In this document: positions 60,041 through 64,000 of the stretch, in pieces | Position numbering within the stretch: the first letter of the stretch is position 1 | Layout: each line of letters opens with the position of its first letter | Source of the DNA: Dryocola clanedunensis_A | GTDB lineage: Bacteria; Pseudomonadota; Gammaproteobacteria; Enterobacterales; Enterobacteriaceae | DNA length: 64,000 bases | Strand: one strand, 5' to 3' | Assembly (NCBI GenBank): GCA_038405435.1 | Contig: JBBYHZ010000001.1 | Program-made: the position numbers and the translations under genes | The notes under the pieces: generated by a model | The model's input: the letters and a program-made list of their open reading frames with translations, nothing else | Told to the model about the DNA's origin: nothing | Database searches by the model: none

Positions 60041-61086
60041 GCCCGCTCCCGTAGCTGCCGACAAAAATGTTGCGTGCGTTGCAAAACGCCTAACCCTTCA
60101 CCGGAATGTAAAATTCTGCGGGCCAGTGAGATGCCCTTTGATAACGAGTCCACCCTCCCGGCGACTAACAGTGCCGCTCCGGCGTTGAGCGCCACGGCTT
60201 CCAGGGCTTCAGCTTCATCGTCACCTGCCAGCACTCGTTGCAGGCGAGCGGCGTTTTCGGACGGGCTGCCACCTGCCAGCGCCCGCAGAGCCGCGGTGTA
60301 AGCCTCTTTTCCAGCCTGACCAAATGTGTCGTTCCACTGCCTGTCCCCTTTGTGCTGCACCCACCAACAAACGTTATGCCCTGTGGGCAGCAGTTCATCG
60401 GCGCCAACACCTGCGTGCACAAACAGTACGTTGTCCTGCGTCAGTTCATGAGTCGCGCAGGCCAGAACGTTCATCAGTTCAGGGTTACTGACGCCCGTCA
60501 CCTGGCCCTTCAGCTCAAACGGACATAACAGGGGCCCAAGTCTGTTAATAAATTGCCCCACCAGCCGGAAAGAAAGCGGCTGGCAGGCGAGCGCCAGCTT
60601 ACGACACAGTGCCGGGTAGCGTGCGACGGGGGCAAAACCAATCCCCAGGGTTTGGATCATCTCTTCAAGCACAGCATCGTTACCGGGAACCCGAATGCCT
60701 AACCGGTCCAGGACATCCTGCGAACCACTCCTGCTGCTGTAAGCCCGTGAGCCGCTTTTCAGCACCGGAACGCCCGCAGCCGCCGTCACAAAAGCGGCGG
60801 TCGTGGAGATATTGAAGGTGTTAACTCCGCCTCCTGTCCCGACAATATTTACGGCGGCAAGGGCCGAGGGTAAACGGGTTTTCGGGTAAGCCTGCTGGAC
60901 GTAGTGCAAAAACGACAGCACCAGATTCATGGATAGCGGCTGCGACGACATCACGCTTAGCACGGCCACAATCATCTGCGGCGAATGTTCGCCGCAATCA
61001 ACCTGATGCCAGAATGCAATCATCTCCTCCATGTCCAGCGGCTGGTGATGCATCAACGCCGCGAGGAATGCATCATGGTTTGCCAT
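60037..61086 (-). CDS. Divergent TrpD-like anthranilate phosphoribosyltransferase homologue
   Basis: 349 residues of the glycosyltransferase family 3 fold. Helical N-domain, then the PRPP loop IVGTGGGVNTFNIST (residues 81-95), KSGSRAYSSRSGSQDVLDRL, and a metal-site DE pair in GVGADEL (230-231). Compared with canonical TrpD (GTGGDGANTFNIS, KHGNRSVSSKSGS) the Asp of GTGGD is Gly87, and the His and Asn of KHGNR are both Ser. Those residues contact PRPP and anthranilate. It therefore probably uses PRPP with a different or bound acceptor. It overlaps the TrpC-like gene by 4 nt and starts 16 nt after the carrier protein gene. Confidence 0.85.
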   Translation of the reverse strand: MANHDAFLAALMHHQPLDMEEMIAFWHQVDCGEHSPQMIVAVLSVMSSQPLSMNLVLSFLHYVQQAYPKTRLPSALAAVNIVGTGGGVNTFNISTTAAFVTAAAGVPVLKSGSRAYSSRSGSQDVLDRLGIRVPGNDAVLEEMIQTLGIGFAPVARYPALCRKLALACQPLSFRLVGQFINRLGPLLCPFELKGQVTGVSNPELMNVLACATHELTQDNVLFVHAGVGADELLPTGHNVCWWVQHKGDRQWNDTFGQAGKEAYTAALRALAGGSPSENAARLQRVLAGDDEAEALEAVALNAGAALLVAGRVDSLSKGISLARRILHSGEGLGVLQRTQHFCRQLRERA

Positions 61087-61102
61087 GAGACTCTCCTTTC
61101 TC

Positions 61103-61357
61103 TTAAAGCCCCGGTTTTAATTTACCGTCGACAAACCGGGTGATAACGCCCAGCGTGCTGAACTGCTCGACGTTCAGCTCTTCCGGCTGGATGACGATGT
61201 CGAAGTCGCTCTCAAGCCAGGCCACCAGTTTCAGCACGCCCAGACTGTCGATAATGCCGAAATCCACGAGGTTCATGTTTTCGTCAAACTCATCGGCTTT
61301 GATATCCGGCGCAAACTCTTCGCTCAGAAAACGCGCAACGATAGCCTTGATGTTCAT
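61103..61357 (-). CDS. Stand-alone peptidyl/acyl carrier protein
   Basis: 84 residues from ATG at 61357, with AAGGAGA upstream and ATGA overlap with the adenylation gene. Four-helix carrier with the phosphopantetheine site DFGIIDSLGVLKLVAWLESD, Ser38. It resembles PltL-type carriers that hold prolyl or pyrrolyl thioesters. Its genetic coupling to an adenylation enzyme and an acyl-CoA dehydrogenase supports the role of holding an aminoacyl substrate during oxidation. Confidence 0.9.
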   Translation of the reverse strand: MNIKAIVARFLSEEFAPDIKADEFDENMNLVDFGIIDSLGVLKLVAWLESDFDIVIQPEELNVEQFSTLGVITRFVDGKLKPGL

Positions 61358-62901
61358 TGTTTTTCTCCTTGTTTCTCGGGCCATACGGGGTGTCGGCCCT
61401 GATTGTCTTCCTGTGCGCCAAACCGTTTAATCACAGCATGGCGACTCAATTTACCGTTGGCATTTTTCGGCAGCGGCTGGCTTTGCAGATGGTAGCGACG
61501 CGGCAAAGCGTAGGCCGGCAGCTGCTGCATAAGGTGCTGGCGCAGCGCCAAAGCGCTGTGTTCACCCAGCCCCTGCGCCGCCAGCTCAAGCTGACGTTCG
61601 CCATTGCGCTCAGCGACAAATGCCACGCACTCTTCAAGCCAGCCACAGCGCAATGCATTCTGTTCAACGTCCTGTAAATCAACGCGGTAACCGTTCAGTT
61701 TGACGATATCGTCACAGCGCCCCAGGAAGTGGAATACGCCCTCCGCATCTTTGCGTACCCGGTCACGGGTGCGGAAAAAACGTTTACCTTCAAAGTGACG
61801 AAATGCCTGCTCCGTCAGCGCCGGGTCGCCATACCCTTCCATCAGCGTCGGGCAGTGCACCCATAATTCTCCGCCCTCTTCCGGCACAACAGCCTCAAGC
61901 TGTTCGTCCAGCAGCCGCCAGTCGGTATAGGCCAGCGGATAACCCAGCGGCACGGTTTCAGACTCAAGATTTTGCGGGCAGGGATAACAGAAGGTGTCGT
62001 TGGTTTCGCTGCTGCCATAGATGTTGTAAAACGCCGCGCTGGGAAATAGCTTTCGCAGACGTTCAAGCTGCGCGCCCGGCATCGGCTCACCGGCAAACAG
62101 CACCGCACGCATATCGGGATAAACGGCTTTGTCGTCTGCACCCAGCAGCAGGCGTAAAGATGTCGGCGTGGAATGCCAGAGTGTTGCCCGCTGCTGTCGG
62201 CAAATCTGCCCGATGCGCGGGCCGTTTGCGGCATCTTCTTCACGGGTCAGCAGCAACGTGGCGCCGCAGCGGAAGATGCTAAAAAGATCGAGGAAGGTCA
62301 GGTCGAACGCCAGCGGGGAGTGATTTAACAGACGGTCGTCACGCCCTGGCGCGAAGGTGTCGCGTACCCAACGGCTAAACGCTTCGATTTGTGCCGCGCC
62401 AATACGCACCGACTTTGGCAGCCCCGTCGAACCGGAGGTGTGTAAGATTGCCGCCAGCGGCTGGTTTATGGGTTGATGACTGTTGTTCTGATGCTCAGCT
62501 AAGTCATGAATATTGATCAGAGGTATGCCCAGAGCAGCCGCAGGCGGACGCAAGGTGGCTACGTTGTTTTCGTCGGTCACCAGCACCGCAGGCTTCAGCA
62601 CTGCAAGCACAGCCTGTAAGCGTTCTGGGGGATAAGAAGCATCCAGGGGGGCATAACAACCGCCGCGGCTCAGCACAGCCAGTACGGCCTGCACGGCGGG
62701 AATGCTTTTTTTCATCACCAGCGCACACACCGGGTTTTCTACCGTTAGCGGTGGCAGAACCTCTGCCAGTTTCCTGACGCCGTTAGCCAGCTGCCGATAG
62801 TTATAAGCCTTGTCGTCACAACGAAGAGCAAGCGCTTCGGGATCCCGCGCATTCAGCACCCAGTCAGCAAGATGCCAGGGGAAGATATCGGCCATCATCA
62901 T
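61354..62901 (-). CDS. Stand-alone amino acid adenylation enzyme
   Basis: 515 residues of the NRPS adenylation family, without attached domains. Core motifs: AILHTSGSTGLPKSVRIG (A3), LAFDLTFLDLF (A4), NIYGSSETN (A5), ELWVHCPTLMEGYGD, FFRTRDRVRK (A7), GRCDDIVKLNGYRVDLQDVE (A8) and LPKNANGKLSR (A10, Lys484). Specificity positions by hand alignment are D200, L201, L204, H243, L269, A271, I294, D302, T303, K484. The Asp shows an alpha-amino acid substrate; DLL and LA also occur in the PltF proline code, the remaining positions do not. Proline is therefore plausible but not proven. It overlaps both neighbours by 4 nt. Confidence 0.9.
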   Translation of the reverse strand: MMMADIFPWHLADWVLNARDPEALALRCDDKAYNYRQLANGVRKLAEVLPPLTVENPVCALVMKKSIPAVQAVLAVLSRGGCYAPLDASYPPERLQAVLAVLKPAVLVTDENNVATLRPPAAALGIPLINIHDLAEHQNNSHQPINQPLAAILHTSGSTGLPKSVRIGAAQIEAFSRWVRDTFAPGRDDRLLNHSPLAFDLTFLDLFSIFRCGATLLLTREEDAANGPRIGQICRQQRATLWHSTPTSLRLLLGADDKAVYPDMRAVLFAGEPMPGAQLERLRKLFPSAAFYNIYGSSETNDTFCYPCPQNLESETVPLGYPLAYTDWRLLDEQLEAVVPEEGGELWVHCPTLMEGYGDPALTEQAFRHFEGKRFFRTRDRVRKDAEGVFHFLGRCDDIVKLNGYRVDLQDVEQNALRCGWLEECVAFVAERNGERQLELAAQGLGEHSALALRQHLMQQLPAYALPRRYHLQSQPLPKNANGKLSRHAVIKRFGAQEDNQGRHPVWPEKQGEKQ

Positions 62902-64000
62902 AACCCCAGCATTGCCGCAAGGCGGTTGCGTTGAATGTCCGAAGTGCCGGAATAAATCACCCCTCCTACCGCGTCGCGCAGCTGTTTCTCAATACCCATT
63001 TCAGCCATATAGCCGGAGCCGCCAAACAGGGTGACGGCATCTAAGGCCGTTGCGACATTGCTTTCGCTGATAATCAGCTTCGCCGCCGCAAGATCGGCGG
63101 CGGCATTTTTCCCGTGATGCAGCGATTCGGCCGCCCGCATCAGCCAGTAATGCGCCGTTTCCACTTGCAGATGCATATTGACCAGACGATGGGATATCGC
63201 CTGGTTCTTACCAATTGGTTCGCCAAACTGCATTCTGGTTTTTGCCTGTGCGAGGCACTGCGCCAGACGGCGTTTCATCTCCCCGACCTGGCAGGCGAAT
63301 ACGCAAAGCACCTCCCATTTCATCACGAAGTCCATAATGGCAAACCCCATCCCCGGCTTCCCTAACAGGTATTCATCGGGGATGTAGACGTCAGTGAGAT
63401 ACAGATCGCTCAGGGGTGAGGTTTTCAGCCCCATTTTGTGACCGGCTGGACCCACTAATACCCCCTCGCTTTGGGTATCAACGAGGAAGGTGCTAAAGCC
63501 GCCCAGCGTGCCGCGAGTGCGGTCAGTGCAGGCGTAAACCACAACGTAATCCGCAATCGGGCCGTTGGAGACAAAAATCTTGCTGCCATTTAGCCGCCAG
63601 CCCTCACCGTCACGCACCGCCGTGGTTTGCATCGCGAAGGCATCAGAACCGCTTTCTGCTTCGGTGATGGCGTGGGCCCCGATACGCTCACCGCTAATGA
63701 ATTTCGCCAGGTGGCTGGCGCGTAACCTTGCCGAACCAAAGCGTTCAACGGGCAGGCAGGTGCTGCACAGATGCGTACACAGCGCAAAACCCAGGCCGCC
63801 ATCATGGCAAAGCTCGCCAAAATGCACGAGAAAGCGGGCCGCCTGCACAGCGTCCAGCCCTAATCCTCCGGCGGCAGAACTGTTAAGCAGGCCGGTCAAG
63901 CCGCACTCTTTGAGGATTGCCCAGCGATCGTGGCTAAAACTCCCTTTTATATCGTCTGCCTGCCATCCTTTATTGATTGACGACTCCCAGTAATCGATGC
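62898..64000 (-). CDS. Acyl-CoA dehydrogenase-like prolyl-carrier oxidase, 5' end outside window
   Basis: The last 366 codons; the frame stays open to the window edge, reading SFSHDRWAILKECGLTGLLN, so the start lies beyond 64000 and the TTG at 63899 is not the start. FAD and active-site motifs: AHAITEAESGSDAF, GSKIFVSNGPIADYVVVYAC, and RMQFGEPIGKNQAISHRLVN. The usual YEGT catalytic Glu is replaced (IYSGTSDIQRN), but KWEVL places a Glu where isovaleryl-CoA dehydrogenase and prolyl-carrier oxidases such as PltE and PigA have theirs. With the adenylation enzyme and carrier it forms the trio that makes pyrrolyl thioesters. Confidence 0.88.
   Translation of the reverse strand, partial: IDYWESSINKGWQADDIKGSFSHDRWAILKECGLTGLLNSSAAGGLGLDAVQAARFLVHFGELCHDGGLGFALCTHLCSTCLPVERFGSARLRASHLAKFISGERIGAHAITEAESGSDAFAMQTTAVRDGEGWRLNGSKIFVSNGPIADYVVVYACTDRTRGTLGGFSTFLVDTQSEGVLVGPAGHKMGLKTSPLSDLYLTDVYIPDEYLLGKPGMGFAIMDFVMKWEVLCVFACQVGEMKRRLAQCLAQAKTRMQFGEPIGKNQAISHRLVNMHLQVETAHYWLMRAAESLHHGKNAAADLAAAKLIISESNVATALDAVTLFGGSGYMAEMGIEKQLRDAVGGVIYSGTSDIQRNRLAAMLGL

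Noticed and set aside
62898..63899. Complete acyl-CoA dehydrogenase starting at TTG 63899
   Set aside because: The frame is open and protein-like upstream to the window edge, and the N-terminal helical domain is only complete if the gene continues past 64000.

Overview
The window is chromosome from a member of the Enterobacteriaceae. Much of it follows the Escherichia coli ytf/fbp/ppa neighbourhood: cybC, pmbA, darP, mpl, fbp, yjfF-ytfTRQ, ppa, ytfP, tamBA, msrA, ytfL, ytfK, ytfJ, cysQ, cpdB, ytfH, qorB, ytfF and ytfE, with near-E. coli protein lengths and motifs. The accessory content (malonate decarboxylase, short enterobacterial REP elements in many gaps, high GC) resembles Enterobacter, Lelliottia, Leclercia or Klebsiella-like genera. 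The species cannot be fixed from the sequence alone. No tRNA, rRNA, transposase, integrase or CRISPR array was seen.

Layout. 1-1.4 kb: the 5' end of a minus-strand operon (PRD-domain protein, SFCGS protein, DUF4312, DUF4311) with a CRP-like site and a 20-bp perfect palindrome upstream. 1.5-1.75 kb: REP pairs. 1.8-2.4 kb: a HigBA-type toxin-antitoxin (TA) pair that abuts mdcR. 3.5-4.1 kb: a second TA pair lying exactly between mdcR and mdcH and bounded by a 20-bp direct repeat. 4.1-11.3 kb: the malonate decarboxylase operon mdcABCDEFGH (minus). 11.4-17.9 kb: an orphan, C-terminally short fimbrial usher, a DUF1090 periplasmic protein, and a BvgAS/EvgAS-type phosphorelay. 18-21.2 kb: a two-repeat periplasmic protein, cybC, pmbA, darP. 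21.4-25.2 kb: an acetyltransferase, an APC permease and an amidohydrolase. 25.3-35 kb: mpl, fbp, a chemoreceptor, the galactofuranose ABC transporter and ppa. 35-44 kb: ytfP, tamBA, msrA, a ParDE-type TA pair and ytfL (paeA). 44-51.2 kb: an inserted oxamate/carbamoyl phosphate island (carbamate kinase, MFS transporter, FdrA, YlbE-like, YlbF-like, LysR). 51.2-59.3 kb: ytfK to ytfE, with an extra AraC-type regulator beside ytfF.

The most striking region is 59.35-64 kb, minus strand, downstream of ytfE where E. coli carries cycA. An acyl-CoA dehydrogenase (cut by the window edge), a stand-alone adenylation enzyme and a stand-alone carrier protein form the trio known from pyrrolyl-carrier biosynthesis (the PltE/PltF/PltL logic). 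They are tightly coupled to divergent TrpD-like and TrpC-like enzymes that have lost several canonical substrate-binding residues. This looks like a compact specialised-metabolism cluster of unknown product and is the best candidate for an undescribed system.

How the parts work together. The mdc genes make and charge the malonyl carrier (A, C, D, E, H), build its prosthetic group (B, G) and import malonate (F) under MdcR. The ytfQRT-yjfF transporter has a GalR-type operator. ytfE has a clear NsrR operator. The carbamate kinase and FdrA-YlbE-YlbF set would convert a carbamoylated oxamate to carbamoyl phosphate and ATP. Three TA modules, several REP clusters and three accessory cassettes between otherwise conserved genes mark this as a region with repeated insertion.
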